A DNA stretch of 39,644 nt from Prevotella sp. 885 (GTDB lineage Bacteria; Bacteroidota; Bacteroidia; Bacteroidales; Bacteroidaceae): positions 1 through 39,644 of the forward strand of contig NZ_NOVE01000034.1 of NCBI RefSeq assembly GCF_002265625.1, in the 5' to 3' direction. This document shows, in pieces, positions 21,498-29,640 of the stretch. Position numbers and translations under genes: made by a program. The first letter of the stretch is position 1, and every line of letters begins with the position of its first letter. A model generated the notes under the pieces. That model saw nothing but the letters and a program-made list of their open reading frames with translations. It did not search any database and was not told the DNA's origin.

Positions 21498-22394
21498 TTA
21501 ATGTTGCTGCTGCACATCATCATCAATTCTCACCGGATCATAATCGACGCTGCGGCGCTGCGGCAGAATGTCGCGCTTTGTCAGCACGCCGTCAGCATAT
21601 TCCTTCGGCGATACTCCACGGTTGTTCTTGAAACAACGGTTGAAGTAAGGCACATCGTTGAAGCCCACCATATAGCAGACCTCAGTCAGCGTGAACTTGC
21701 CCTGACGAAGCAGATAGCAAGCGCGGTCAACGCGAAGCTTGTTAAGATACGTAATGTAAGTCTGTCCCGTAGCCTTCTTGAAGAATGTGCAGAACGACGA
21801 ACGGTTCATGCCCACATGCTCAGCAATCATATCGATGGTTATCTGACGGGCATAATTGTTGGATGTGAAGAGTTTCACCTTATTAATACGCTCTGTCATG
21901 CGGTCGTTGTCCGAATTGCGTCCCACCACCTTGGCATCCTTCTCTCTCTTTGAGATAATGAGCAGCATGCGCAGCACGTAAGGCAGAAGCTCCGAAGGCT
22001 GCTCGTCCTTCATCTTCATCATCATATCCACAAGGAGAGTGGTGGTGGCTTCGTCAAACGAAATGGCAGAAGACACGGCTTTCACACGCTCCATGCGCTC
22101 CGTTATTTCGGGAAAAGCACTCGTGCAGCGGTCGATGAAGTCCGTCTTGAACGTCAATGTTAGAGATGTAACACAACCCTCATCATCTACATTATTAGGA
22201 CTGAAGTCCCAACAATGAGGGATATGAGGCGGGATTAGGGCGAGATTGCCTTCACCGAAAGTTGTTTGCGAATCGCCTATAACACGTCTTCCGCTGCCCT
22301 TGATGATCAGCGTCAACTCCCATGTATCCTGTTTGTGCAAAGGATATTGATCGGAGGGTTTAATATGCGAATAATTCAGGTTGTACAGATCCAT
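21498..22394 (-). CDS. AraC-family regulator with cupin sensor domain
   Basis: A 298-residue cytoplasmic transcription factor. The N-terminal half (about 20-110) is a cupin-type sensing domain (WELTLIIKGSGRRVIGD and NLALIPPHIPHCW). The C-terminal 100 residues form the AraC double helix-turn-helix (about 190-285, with FNDVPYFNRCFKNNRGVSPKEY). Small sugars or metabolites are usual ligands of this class, but none can be named here. It stands alone on the minus strand with a long leader of about 130 bases that contains two hairpins (22449-22471 and 22488-22512) below a TATATTTG promoter element. The last 15 residues are acidic and His/Gln-rich. Confidence 0.88.
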   Translation of the reverse strand: MDLYNLNYSHIKPSDQYPLHKQDTWELTLIIKGSGRRVIGDSQTTFGEGNLALIPPHIPHCWDFSPNNVDDEGCVTSLTLTFKTDFIDRCTSAFPEITERMERVKAVSSAISFDEATTTLLVDMMMKMKDEQPSELLPYVLRMLLIISKREKDAKVVGRNSDNDRMTERINKVKLFTSNNYARQITIDMIAEHVGMNRSSFCTFFKKATGQTYITYLNKLRVDRACYLLRQGKFTLTEVCYMVGFNDVPYFNRCFKNNRGVSPKEYADGVLTKRDILPQRRSVDYDPVRIDDDVQQQH

Positions 22395-22892
22395 TTATAT
22401 ATTAGTTTCTCTTTTTCAATTTAAGCATGTATTTAAATTATCCAACAAGATTCTTGCATGTTCCAAGAATCCTGTTATCCAATTCTGTTAACTTGACTTA
22501 TCAGTCAGTTAATATAGTTGTATTATTTTTTGCAAATATACTACTAATAATTCAAACGAGCACATTTTTTACCTTTTAAAAATGTTAAGATTGTTTGCAA
22601 TAATGCTATCTGTGCATAAAATCCTGCATTTTATACACCAAAAACATCACAATATGCCATTTCAAACCTATTACAGACCCTAAAATGAGCAAAAAACGCG
22701 TTATACAAATTTAACAAACAAATTTGGGATTTTCTGCCGTGTGCGCACCTTTTGTGCCTATACACAGCCATACGATACAGTTAATGTGGCGAAAGACACA
22801 GCCGCTGTCTGATAAATAATGCTAAAGAGTAATGCTTTATACGATTCTTTTTTGTAATTTTGCCTTAAATAATACTTACAAGTAAAGGATTA
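22395..22892. promoter_or_regulatory. Divergent regulatory region, AraC gene / UPF0104-pepD operon
   Basis: About 500 A/T-rich bases without a gene. The minus-strand promoter element TATATTTGCA is at plus 22533-22540. The plus-strand element TAATTTTG is at 22855-22862. Two hairpins lie in the AraC leader: an 8-bp stem 22449-22456 with 22464-22471, and a 10-bp stem with one bulge, 22488-22498 with 22503-22512. Nothing further was recognised between 22560 and 22850. Confidence 0.6.
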
Positions 22893-23894
22893 GTGGAATT
22901 AAGAAAGACAATAAACAACACCCTGAAGATATGCCTGTCGCTTATGCTCGGCGGTATGATACTCTACTGGATGTATCGCGGGTTCGACTTTCAGCAGGTC
23001 AAACAGGTGCTCCTGCACGACATGAACTGGACGTGGATGCTCCTCTCCTTCCCCTTCGGAATACTGGCACAGATGTTCCGCGGATGGAGATGGCGACTCA
23101 CTCTCGACCCGTTAGGCGAAAAGCCGCGTACGTCTACGTGCGTCAACTCCATATTCCTCTCCTACGCTGTCAGCCTAATCGTGCCGCGCGTGGGCGAGTT
23201 TGCACGCTGCGGAGTGCTGCGACGCTATGACGGAGTGTCGTTTCCGAAGGCTCTCGGCACCGTTGTGACGGAGCGAGCCATCGACTCGGCGCTCATAATG
23301 CTTATCACGCTGCTCACGATAGTGTTCCAGTTCCACGTCTTCACGACGTTCTTCGACCGCACCGGCACCAACATCGACACCATCCTCTCCGGCTTCTCCG
23401 CCACGGGATACGCCGTTACAGCCGTCTGCGGCATCGCCGTCTGCATCCTCGCATGGTACATAATGCGACGCTTTGCAGTATATAATAAGGTGAGAACCAC
23501 CGTGCGAGGCATCTGGCAGGGCATCATGTCCGTCAGGAACGTCAAGAACGCTCCGCTCTTCGTGCTGTTCACACTGGGCATCTGGGCAAGCTATTTCCTG
23601 CATTATTACCTCACGTTCTTCTGCTTCACATGGACGTCAGGGCTTGGCATGGCTTGCGCTCTTGTGACGTTCATCGTGGGAAGCATAGCCGTGATAGTGC
23701 CTACGCCGAACGGAGCAGGACCCTGGCATTTCGCCGTGAAAACAATGCTTATCCTCTACGGCGTGGCAGACACGGACGCCCTCAACTTCGTGCTTATCGT
23801 ACACAGCGTGCAGACGCTGCTGGTGGTGGCGCTCGGAGTGTACGCATGGGCAGCCCTGTCAATGACCAAAAAGAAAGAAAACTTCAATCAATAA
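22893..23894 (+). CDS. Flippase-like membrane protein (UPF0104 / LPG-synthase TM family)
   Basis: A 333-residue inner-membrane protein with about eight hydrophobic helices, matching the AglD/YbhN or lysylphosphatidylglycerol-synthase transmembrane family. The PRVGEFARCGVLRRYDGVSF stretch (near 87-106) and the PTPNGAGPWHF stretch near 272-282 match the family's conserved loops. The catalytic acyltransferase domain of MprF is absent, so this is the flippase-like part only, and its lipid substrate is unknown. The start is GTG, supported by an AAAGGA sequence 3 bases upstream, a rare visible Shine-Dalgarno here. pepD follows after 15 bases, so the two form an operon. Confidence 0.85.
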   Translation: MELRKTINNTLKICLSLMLGGMILYWMYRGFDFQQVKQVLLHDMNWTWMLLSFPFGILAQMFRGWRWRLTLDPLGEKPRTSTCVNSIFLSYAVSLIVPRVGEFARCGVLRRYDGVSFPKALGTVVTERAIDSALIMLITLLTIVFQFHVFTTFFDRTGTNIDTILSGFSATGYAVTAVCGIAVCILAWYIMRRFAVYNKVRTTVRGIWQGIMSVRNVKNAPLFVLFTLGIWASYFLHYYLTFFCFTWTSGLGMACALVTFIVGSIAVIVPTPNGAGPWHFAVKTMLILYGVADTDALNFVLIVHSVQTLLVVALGVYAWAALSMTKKKENFNQ

Positions 23895-23909
23895 ATTATT
23901 TATACTACT

Positions 23910-25367
23910 ATGAGTGAAATCAGAAACCTAAACCCCGAATGTATCTGGCGCAACTTTGACGCACTTACACAAGTGCCGCGCCCAAGTGGACACTTAGAGA
24001 AAGTACAGCAGTTCCTCCTCGACTTCGCAGCCAAGGCTGGCGTTGAGGCATTCAAGGACGCTGGCGGCAACATCGTTATGCGCAAGCAGGCTACTCCAGG
24101 AATGGAGAACCGCAAAGGCATCATATTGCAGGCACACATGGACATGGTGCCGCAGAAGGGAAAGGCAAGCAACCATAACTTCGAGACTGACCCCATCGAG
24201 ACCTACATCGACGGCGACTGGGTTCGTGCCAAGGACACTACGCTCGGCGCTGACAACGGACTCGGCGTGGCTGCCATCATGGCTGTCATGGAGGACAAGG
24301 AACTGAAGCACGGCATGATTGAGGGTCTCATCACACGCGACGAGGAAACCGGAATGTTCGGTGCCAACGAGCTGCCCGAGGGCGAACTTTACGGCGACTA
24401 CCTTCTCAACCTCGACTCTGAGACATGGGGCAAGTTCGTTATCGGCTCGGCTGGCGGCGTGGACGTTACAGCTACGCTCGACTATAAGGAAGTGGAGACA
24501 GACAAGGAGGACGCTGCCGTCAAGGTGACCATCAAGGGTCTGAAGGGCGGTCACTCTGGTCTGGAAATCAATGAGGGTCGCGGCAACGCCAACAAGCTGA
24601 TGGCCCGCTTCGTGCATGAGGCCATCGCAGAGTACGGAGCACGCCTCGCTACATGGCACGGCGGCAACATGCGCAACGCCATTCCGTTCGAGTGTGAGGT
24701 TGTTCTCACTCTTCCGAAGGAGAACGTAGCGGCTCTCAAGGAGGACATCGAGGAGTGGAAGACGCTCTTCAATCATGAGTATCGCACCATCGAGGAGAAC
24801 ATCCAGTTCTTCGCAGAGGACGTTGAGACTCCTGCCATGCAGACTCCTGAGGAAATCCAGGACAACCTGCTGGACGCCATCTACGGCTGTCACAACGGCG
24901 TACTCCGTATGATTCCTGTGTTCCCGTCAGTAGTGGAGACATCGTCTAACCTCGCCATCGTAAACATCGAAGGCGGTCACGCTGCCATCAAGATTCTCGC
25001 CCGTTCTGCCAACGAGAGCATGAAGCAGTACATCGCCACCACACTGGAGTCGACATTCTCTATGGCTGGCATGAAGGTGGAGTTCAGCGGCAGCTACGGC
25101 GGCTGGGATCCCAACACCGACAGCGAACTCCTTCACATGCTGGAGAAGCACTATAAGGAACTGTTCGGCGAGGACGCCATCGAGCAGGTTGACCACGCAG
25201 GTCTGGAGTGCTCCGTAATCCTCGGCAAGTATCCTAACCTCGACGTCGTTTCGTTCGGTCCTACGCTCCGCTCACCGCACACCACAATAGAGCGCTGCCT
25301 CATCCCGACCGTAGCTCCCTTCTGGGAACTCTTGAAGAAGACAATTGCAGAAGTGCCGGAGAAATAA
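23910..25367 (+). CDS. pepD: Cytosol nonspecific dipeptidase / aminoacyl-histidine dipeptidase (M20C)
   Basis: A 485-residue metallopeptidase of family M20C that hydrolyses Xaa-His and other dipeptides in the cytoplasm with two zinc ions. Metal ligands and catalytic residues are in place: His76 and Asp78 (QAHMDMVP), bridging Asp115 (GADNGLGVAA), and the Glu145-Glu146 pair (RDEETGMFGA). The KGGHSGLEI region fits the dimerisation/lid domain. Late motifs include GGWDPNTDSELL and DHAGLECSVI, with the last His ligand near the SPHTTIERC segment. Its length is normal for PepD. It is second in an operon with the UPF0104 gene and ends in a long inverted repeat. Confidence 0.95.
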   Translation: MSEIRNLNPECIWRNFDALTQVPRPSGHLEKVQQFLLDFAAKAGVEAFKDAGGNIVMRKQATPGMENRKGIILQAHMDMVPQKGKASNHNFETDPIETYIDGDWVRAKDTTLGADNGLGVAAIMAVMEDKELKHGMIEGLITRDEETGMFGANELPEGELYGDYLLNLDSETWGKFVIGSAGGVDVTATLDYKEVETDKEDAAVKVTIKGLKGGHSGLEINEGRGNANKLMARFVHEAIAEYGARLATWHGGNMRNAIPFECEVVLTLPKENVAALKEDIEEWKTLFNHEYRTIEENIQFFAEDVETPAMQTPEEIQDNLLDAIYGCHNGVLRMIPVFPSVVETSSNLAIVNIEGGHAAIKILARSANESMKQYIATTLESTFSMAGMKVEFSGSYGGWDPNTDSELLHMLEKHYKELFGEDAIEQVDHAGLECSVILGKYPNLDVVSFGPTLRSPHTTIERCLIPTVAPFWELLKKTIAEVPEK

Positions 25368-25375
25368 CTTATCAG

Positions 25376-25484
25376 TTGAGAATTGATATTTAATGGTTGA
25401 GAGTTATGATATGTTGATAACACAATAATATTCACGTGTTTATCGGCATATCATAACTCTCAACTTTTAAATATCAACTCTCAA
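25376..25484. terminator. Long inverted repeat between convergent pepD and tlpA-like genes
   Basis: Left arm 25376-25420 and right arm 25440-25484. The inner 18 bases (25396-25413 with 25447-25464) pair perfectly, the outer 18 (25376-25393 with 25467-25484) with one G·U-type difference, and a third 5-bp stem caps it. The arms are built from related units (TTGAGA-TTGATATT and TTGAGAGTTATGATAT). It probably serves as a bidirectional terminator and resembles a repetitive intergenic element. Confidence 0.8.
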
Positions 25485-25491
25485 TTAATTT

Positions 25492-26064
25492 TTACTCGCA
25501 GTCTGGAAACACAGATGTGAGATATGCTGCCACTTTTTCTGACATTACTGTGGCAAGGGCTACGTTACCTTGCGGGTCGATGACGTAGACCGTTGGAATC
25601 CATGAGATGCGGTAAGCCTGTGCCACGTCAGACTCACGCATATTCTTCAGGTCGCTCACCTGCGTGTAAGGCAAGCCCAGCGCCTCAACTCCCTTCTTCC
25701 ACGACTCCTGGTTTCTGTCGAACGACACACCAAGAAACTCCACGCCTTTCTTGTGGAACTTCTCATAAATGGCTACGATATTAGGCGCATCCTTGCGGCA
25801 GTCGGGGCACCACGATGCCCAGAAGTCAACGACAACATACTTGCCTTTATAGTCAGCAAGCGTTACCGAACCGCCGCCAAGCGACGGAATGGCAAGGTCC
25901 GGTGCCGGCGATCCAACCTCCAGAAGATTGGTGGCGTACTTGGCGTCAAGGTCAACATCTGCCTTCTGCTGGGCAGGTGTCGCAGCGTCAGTCTGCGCAG
26001 AAACGTTAAGTGAGGCAGAGGCAAACGCCAATGCCATAAGCGAGATATTAAGCATTTTGTTCAT
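25492..26064 (-). CDS. TlpA/ResA-like thiol-disulfide oxidoreductase
   Basis: A 190-residue periplasmic thioredoxin-like protein with a signal peptide (about 1-23, ending VSAQ). The AhpC-TSA/thioredoxin fold starts near residue 50 (GSPAPDLAIPSLGG). The active site is Cys86-Pro-Asp-Cys89 in FWASWCPDCR, and a cis-Pro loop is present (SWIPTVYVIDPQG). CPDC differs from the CPYC/CEPC of better-known members but is common in Bacteroidetes. Roles may include thiol reduction, cytochrome maturation or oxidative-stress defence; no partner gene is adjacent. An alternative start is Met4. The promoter element is on the minus strand at 26119-26126. Confidence 0.9.
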   Translation of the reverse strand: MNKMLNISLMALAFASASLNVSAQTDAATPAQQKADVDLDAKYATNLLEVGSPAPDLAIPSLGGGSVTLADYKGKYVVVDFWASWCPDCRKDAPNIVAIYEKFHKKGVEFLGVSFDRNQESWKKGVEALGLPYTQVSDLKNMRESDVAQAYRISWIPTVYVIDPQGNVALATVMSEKVAAYLTSVFPDCE

Positions 26065-26094
26065 ACGTAGTATCTTTTTGGATTATACATTAAT

Positions 26095-26126
26095 GAGCAT
26101 TCTGGGATGCTCTGCATGCAAAGTTA
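26095..26126 (-). promoter_or_regulatory. tlpA-like gene promoter and 5' leader hairpin
   Basis: Minus-strand TAACTTTGCA (26119-26126), with TTTG 17 bases upstream (26144-26147), drives the gene. The leader begins with a 6-bp hairpin, GAGCAT (26095-26100) with ATGCTC (26107-26112). Confidence 0.5.
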
Positions 26127-26263
26127 CAGCGTTTGCGGTAAAGCAAAGCATATTATACATTATTTAAGTTTTATGTCAAAAGAACCATGTCTTCTTTTCT
26201 AAAAGCGCCAACTCAAAATTGAACAATTCAAAACACAACCACATCAAAAAAAGAATAAAAAAT

Positions 26264-26294
26264 TTTGCGGTTTACATAACTAAGTGTATATTTG
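26264..26294 (+). promoter_or_regulatory. Promoter of the small two-gene unit
   Basis: TTTG (26264-26267), a 19-base spacer, then TATATTTG (26287-26294) is a full match to the Bacteroidetes promoter consensus. The first ATG is 27 bases downstream. Confidence 0.75.
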
Positions 26295-26321
26295 CATAAC
26301 ATACTGAAAATTAGATAAACT

Positions 26322-26465
26322 ATGGATACAAACTTTATTAAATACAATAGCAAGGAAGAGGCTATAGCTGCTTTCAGAAAGATGAAACAGCGCAAAAAAG
26401 AATGGCTGGAACAGACAGATCGGGAGTTAAAACTAATAAGAGATTCTGCAAACAGCAAATCATGA
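26322..26465 (+). CDS. Small hypothetical protein (47 aa)
   Basis: A 47-residue basic, helical protein (starts MDTNFIKYNSKEEAIAAFRK) with no recognised domain. It directly follows a consensus promoter, and its stop codon overlaps the start of the next gene in an ATGA arrangement, which implies translational coupling. These two facts support a real gene despite its size. I believe similar small frames precede DUF6169 genes in related genomes, but this is from memory and could not be checked. No function is assigned. Confidence 0.6.
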   Translation: MDTNFIKYNSKEEAIAAFRKMKQRKKEWLEQTDRELKLIRDSANSKS

Positions 26466-26689
26466 ACGAACTGAATATTGACCGTCTGAATCTTACCTCT
26501 CCATACACACTATGGCGTACAGAGAACAATTCATATGGCTTTAGAACAAATTATGGAGTAATTTATCGGGTTGGATTTTATAAAAACGAACTCATTTGGG
26601 CTGATAACTCTTATGAATTTGGAATAAACAACGAGAATCATAAAACTTCACCTAATGACAACAAAGTAAAGGGGACGAAACCAATATAA
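26462..26689 (+). CDS. Short DUF6169-like protein, probably truncated
   Basis: The 75-residue frame starts at the ATG overlapping the previous stop; an upstream in-frame ATG at 26402 lies inside the 47-aa gene and is less likely. The N-terminal part (NSYGFRTNYGVIYRVGFYKN, then SYEFGI) resembles DUF6169 proteins of Bacteroidetes, which I recall as about twice this length. After a TAA at 26687-26689 the same frame stays open for 20 codons (PTVFVCFSDYERMPNVRIRN) up to an inverted repeat, and that stretch resembles the C-terminal part of the family. It may therefore be a decayed gene cut by an internal deletion and the repeat. The family's function is unknown to me. Confidence 0.55.
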   Translation: MNELNIDRLNLTSPYTLWRTENNSYGFRTNYGVIYRVGFYKNELIWADNSYEFGINNENHKTSPNDNKVKGTKPI

Positions 26690-26737
26690 CCAACTGTTTT
26701 TGTTTGTTTTTCCGATTATGAGCGCATGCCTAACGTA

Positions 26738-26818
26738 CGAATTAGGAATTAGGATTTTTGAATTGATAGGACGTATTCAGCCAATTCAAATAAATCCTAA
26801 CTCCTAATTCCTAATTCG
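26738..26818. terminator. Inverted repeat of heptad units between convergent genes
   Basis: The left arm (26738-26765) and right arm (26782-26818) pair as CGAATTAGGAATTAGG, then ATTT and TTGAATTG. The right arm carries one extra 7-base unit (AGTTAGG). The helicase stop codon (26811-26813) lies inside the right arm. It probably acts as a bidirectional terminator; the modular arms suggest a repetitive element. Confidence 0.75.
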
Positions 26819-28271
26819 AACGGCATTCGCCGTCCACTTCGCTCTGCGTCTTCGGCCAATTGACGAGGAAGAGCTTTTCGGTGGCTCGTGTGAAAGCGGT
26901 GTAGAGCCAGTGGATGTAGTCGGGGGTAAGCATTTCGTCGGTCATATAGCCTTGGTCCACATAGACGTGCGCCCATTGACCACCCTGTGCCTTGTGGCAC
27001 GTCACAGCATACGCATATTTTATCTGCAAGGCGTTATAGTATGGGTCGGCTTTCAGCTTCTTGAAGCGGTCGGGCTTTCTGGGGATGTCGGCATAGTCGA
27101 GCATCACCTGCTCGAAGAGATGCTGACTCTGCTCCTGCGTCAAGGCCGGCGCTTCGGTCTGGAGCGAATCGGTGAGCGCCGTCACCTGGATCTCGTAATT
27201 GTCATAGTCGGGGAACTGAAGCCAAAGGTCGACAAAATGGAAGCCATAGAGGTCGCGGCGGTTTCTGACGCGCTGAATGACGGCACGGTCACCATTGGCG
27301 ATGAAGCTCGGCGCATGGCTGTCCTTCTGGTCGGCAGACGCCTTGTCCTGCTCCGTCCAGTAATAATTGTTGCGCACCACCATCAGCCAGTCGCCCGACG
27401 TAAGCTCCTCCTCACGCCACAGCACCTGATTGCGGATGCCCTGATTGTAGATGTTGGCACGCTTGTTTGACCGTGCCACCACCATGGTCTCGTCCATGCC
27501 CACCTCCGAATAGCTCGTGGCAAGCGTCTCTATCAGCTCGTCGCCAGGCACGCAGATGATGTCGGCGAACCCGCTGAAACGAATCTTCGGCAGCTGCGTC
27601 ACCTCGTCATGCGTTATCATCTGGCGGATGACGGTGGCGTTATAGAGAATGCCTGACTGCTCGCTCTGACGGAGCACCTCACGCAGGTCAGTCTCATAGA
27701 CGGTCAGTCCGTAGCCGGCAATGAAGTCGGAGCACAACGCCGGCGACTCCTCCTCTCCTACCGGAGGCAACTGTGCCTTGTCGCCGATGAGCATCAGACG
27801 ACAGTTGCGGCCGGAATAGACAAACTGGATGAGGTCGTCAAGCAGCCTACCGGTTCCGAACACGCCGCCCGGCAGTCCTTCGTTGGCTATCATCGAAGCC
27901 TCATCCACCATGAAGAGCGTATCGCTGAGCATATTGGGAGCAAGCGAGAAAGCGCCCTCCAATGCTTTCTGACGGTAAATGCGGCGATGGACGGTGGAAG
28001 CCGGCGTGCCCGAATTGACGGCGAACACCTTGGCGGCACGTCCCGTCGGCGCAAGCAGAACCACACGCTGGCGCAGACGCAGCATGGTGCGCACGATGGC
28101 ACCGGAGAGCGACGTCTTGCCCGTACCTGCCGAACCGCGCATTATCATCACGGCACGGTCGTCGCGGTCGGTGAGGAATGAGGCGAACGTCTGGAGAGCC
28201 TTCTCCTGGTCGGCGGTGGGCTGGAAGCCGAAGCTCTGGCGTATCTGGAATACCAGTTCTTGCTGTATCAT
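26811..28271 (-). CDS. RecD/UvrD-like ATP-dependent DNA helicase
   Basis: A 486-residue superfamily-1 helicase. The Walker A motif is GSAGTGKT (46-53), Walker B is MVDEASMI (121-128), LAPTGRAAKV (73-82) matches motif Ia, and the C-terminal motifs TCHKAQGGQW (424-433) and YTAFTRATEKL (457-467) match motifs V-VI of the UvrD_C_2/RecD type. RecD2-like N-terminal HhH domains are absent, so it is a compact stand-alone helicase. I chose Met at 28271 because the family-like sequence starts there and the longer frame to 28433 would overlap the dacB coding region. It is last in a PH-protein/dacB/helicase run on the minus strand, 44 bases after dacB. The C-terminus ends inside an inverted repeat, so the final few residues may derive from that element. 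Confidence 0.9.
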   Translation of the reverse strand: MIQQELVFQIRQSFGFQPTADQEKALQTFASFLTDRDDRAVMIMRGSAGTGKTSLSGAIVRTMLRLRQRVVLLAPTGRAAKVFAVNSGTPASTVHRRIYRQKALEGAFSLAPNMLSDTLFMVDEASMIANEGLPGGVFGTGRLLDDLIQFVYSGRNCRLMLIGDKAQLPPVGEEESPALCSDFIAGYGLTVYETDLREVLRQSEQSGILYNATVIRQMITHDEVTQLPKIRFSGFADIICVPGDELIETLATSYSEVGMDETMVVARSNKRANIYNQGIRNQVLWREEELTSGDWLMVVRNNYYWTEQDKASADQKDSHAPSFIANGDRAVIQRVRNRRDLYGFHFVDLWLQFPDYDNYEIQVTALTDSLQTEAPALTQEQSQHLFEQVMLDYADIPRKPDRFKKLKADPYYNALQIKYAYAVTCHKAQGGQWAHVYVDQGYMTDEMLTPDYIHWLYTAFTRATEKLFLVNWPKTQSEVDGECRSN

Positions 28272-28315
28272 ATTATGGGACGGATAAAAGGAGGGCGATG
28301 TATATGGGTGAAGGG

Positions 28316-29617
28316 TTAGGGTTGGCAGATGAGCGTGCAGACACGATCCTGAAAGCGGCGTGCGTTGGAGGCGTGCATTACGCCCTGATTGATGATGGAG
28401 AATGCCAGACGGTGTCCGTTGGCTGCCGTGCAATATCCTGCAAGCGAAGAAACTCCCGTCACCGTTCCTGTCTTGGCGAAGACATTGCCCCTCGTGAACG
28501 TGCCCTTCATGCGTGAGCGCAATGTGCCGTCAACGCCGGCTTCGGGAAGCGCAGGATGGAGATGCAGGTAGATGTTGTTATTGCGGAAGGCATAGCGCAG
28601 CAACGCCACCTCCACTTCCGCAGACAGATAGTTGTAAAGCGAAAGTCCGCTACCGTCGGCAATGCGATAACGGCGCGGATTGAGCCCCACCTTTGTGATA
28701 AGACGTTCGATGACGGAAGCGGCGTGCGAAGCCTTCGCAGGACGGTTGCCAGTGGCGGCTGCAAGCTGATAGAACATCGACTCGGCATAGAGATTGTCAC
28801 TCTCCTTGAGCATCTTCATCAATACCTGGTCGATGGTATGGAATCGGCTGACAATGCAGAAGGCGTCGTCGGGTCGCTGGCGCTCGGAGATATTGGCTTC
28901 CACCACGATGCCGGCTTCTGAAAGCTCGCGTATGAAGCGCTCCACGAACATGTCTTTCCTGCCTATGAGCAGGGGCGAGAGCACAGGATTGTCGTCGTCC
29001 CAGCACCATCCCTCACCTGCCAAGTCGGAGTCTTTCATCGACTTGTCTGCATAGATATAGCCTCGGATGGTGTCCACTCCCATCTTGCGCACGCCCTCCA
29101 CGAAGGCTCGCATGTCGTCGTTATTGAAGCGAGGATCGAAGCCTCCGACGCAATAGATGTTGCCATGGAGCGTACGTTCGCTCACCTCGCCGGTGTAGCA
29201 AAGCTCTGTCTTGAACTGATAGCTGCCGCCCAGCTTGTCGATGGCAGCAATGGCTGTCAGCACCTTCATGGTGGAGGCAGGACGGAGGAGCTGGCGCTCG
29301 CCGTGGGCATAGAGCACGGAGTCGGCGTCAAGGTCGTAGACCATCATTCCCACTTGCGACGTGCTGAACATATCTGCCTGTAGCATGCGGTCGAGTTCTT
29401 CTTTCACGGCAAGATGCCACGGAAGGGTCTGCGAACGCACGGAAAGGGTGTCCATGGACATGGAATCCACGGAGAGCGAGTCGTCGTCTTCGAGATATAC
29501 CTCCTGTGCACGGACGTAAGAGAATGTGGAAAGGAGCGCCATGACGAGCACGGCGCTTCTGAGCAGTTTAGTAATAAAAGTATCCTTATTTATAAATGTA
29601 TGGTTATTGAAATACAT
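28316..29617 (-). CDS. dacB: D-alanyl-D-alanine carboxypeptidase/endopeptidase (PBP4 type)
   Basis: A 433-residue periplasmic penicillin-binding protein of peptidase family S13 that trims or cuts peptidoglycan cross-links. All three active-site motifs are present: Ser115-Thr-Met-Lys118 (PASTMKVL), Ser273-Asp-Asn275 (KESDNLYAE) and Lys382-Thr-Gly384 (AKTGTVTG). A signal sequence lies at about 19-37 (ending VRAQ) after a somewhat long N-terminus. The region between SxxK and SxN holds the shortened extra domain usual for Bacteroidetes members. The PH-like protein gene ends 23 bases upstream and the helicase gene starts 44 bases downstream on the same strand. Confidence 0.93.
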   Translation of the reverse strand: MYFNNHTFINKDTFITKLLRSAVLVMALLSTFSYVRAQEVYLEDDDSLSVDSMSMDTLSVRSQTLPWHLAVKEELDRMLQADMFSTSQVGMMVYDLDADSVLYAHGERQLLRPASTMKVLTAIAAIDKLGGSYQFKTELCYTGEVSERTLHGNIYCVGGFDPRFNNDDMRAFVEGVRKMGVDTIRGYIYADKSMKDSDLAGEGWCWDDDNPVLSPLLIGRKDMFVERFIRELSEAGIVVEANISERQRPDDAFCIVSRFHTIDQVLMKMLKESDNLYAESMFYQLAAATGNRPAKASHAASVIERLITKVGLNPRRYRIADGSGLSLYNYLSAEVEVALLRYAFRNNNIYLHLHPALPEAGVDGTLRSRMKGTFTRGNVFAKTGTVTGVSSLAGYCTAANGHRLAFSIINQGVMHASNARRFQDRVCTLICQP

Positions 29618-29640
29618 ATCCGTTCTTTATATATCTTCTT

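Noticed and set aside
26402..26461. Longer start for the DUF6169-like gene
   Set aside because: It lies inside the 47-aa gene, while the ATG at 26462 overlaps that gene's stop in a typical coupled arrangement.
28272..28433. N-terminal extension of the helicase
   Set aside because: The extra 54 residues lack family similarity and most of them would overlap the 3' end of dacB in another frame; the Met at 28271 is the better start.
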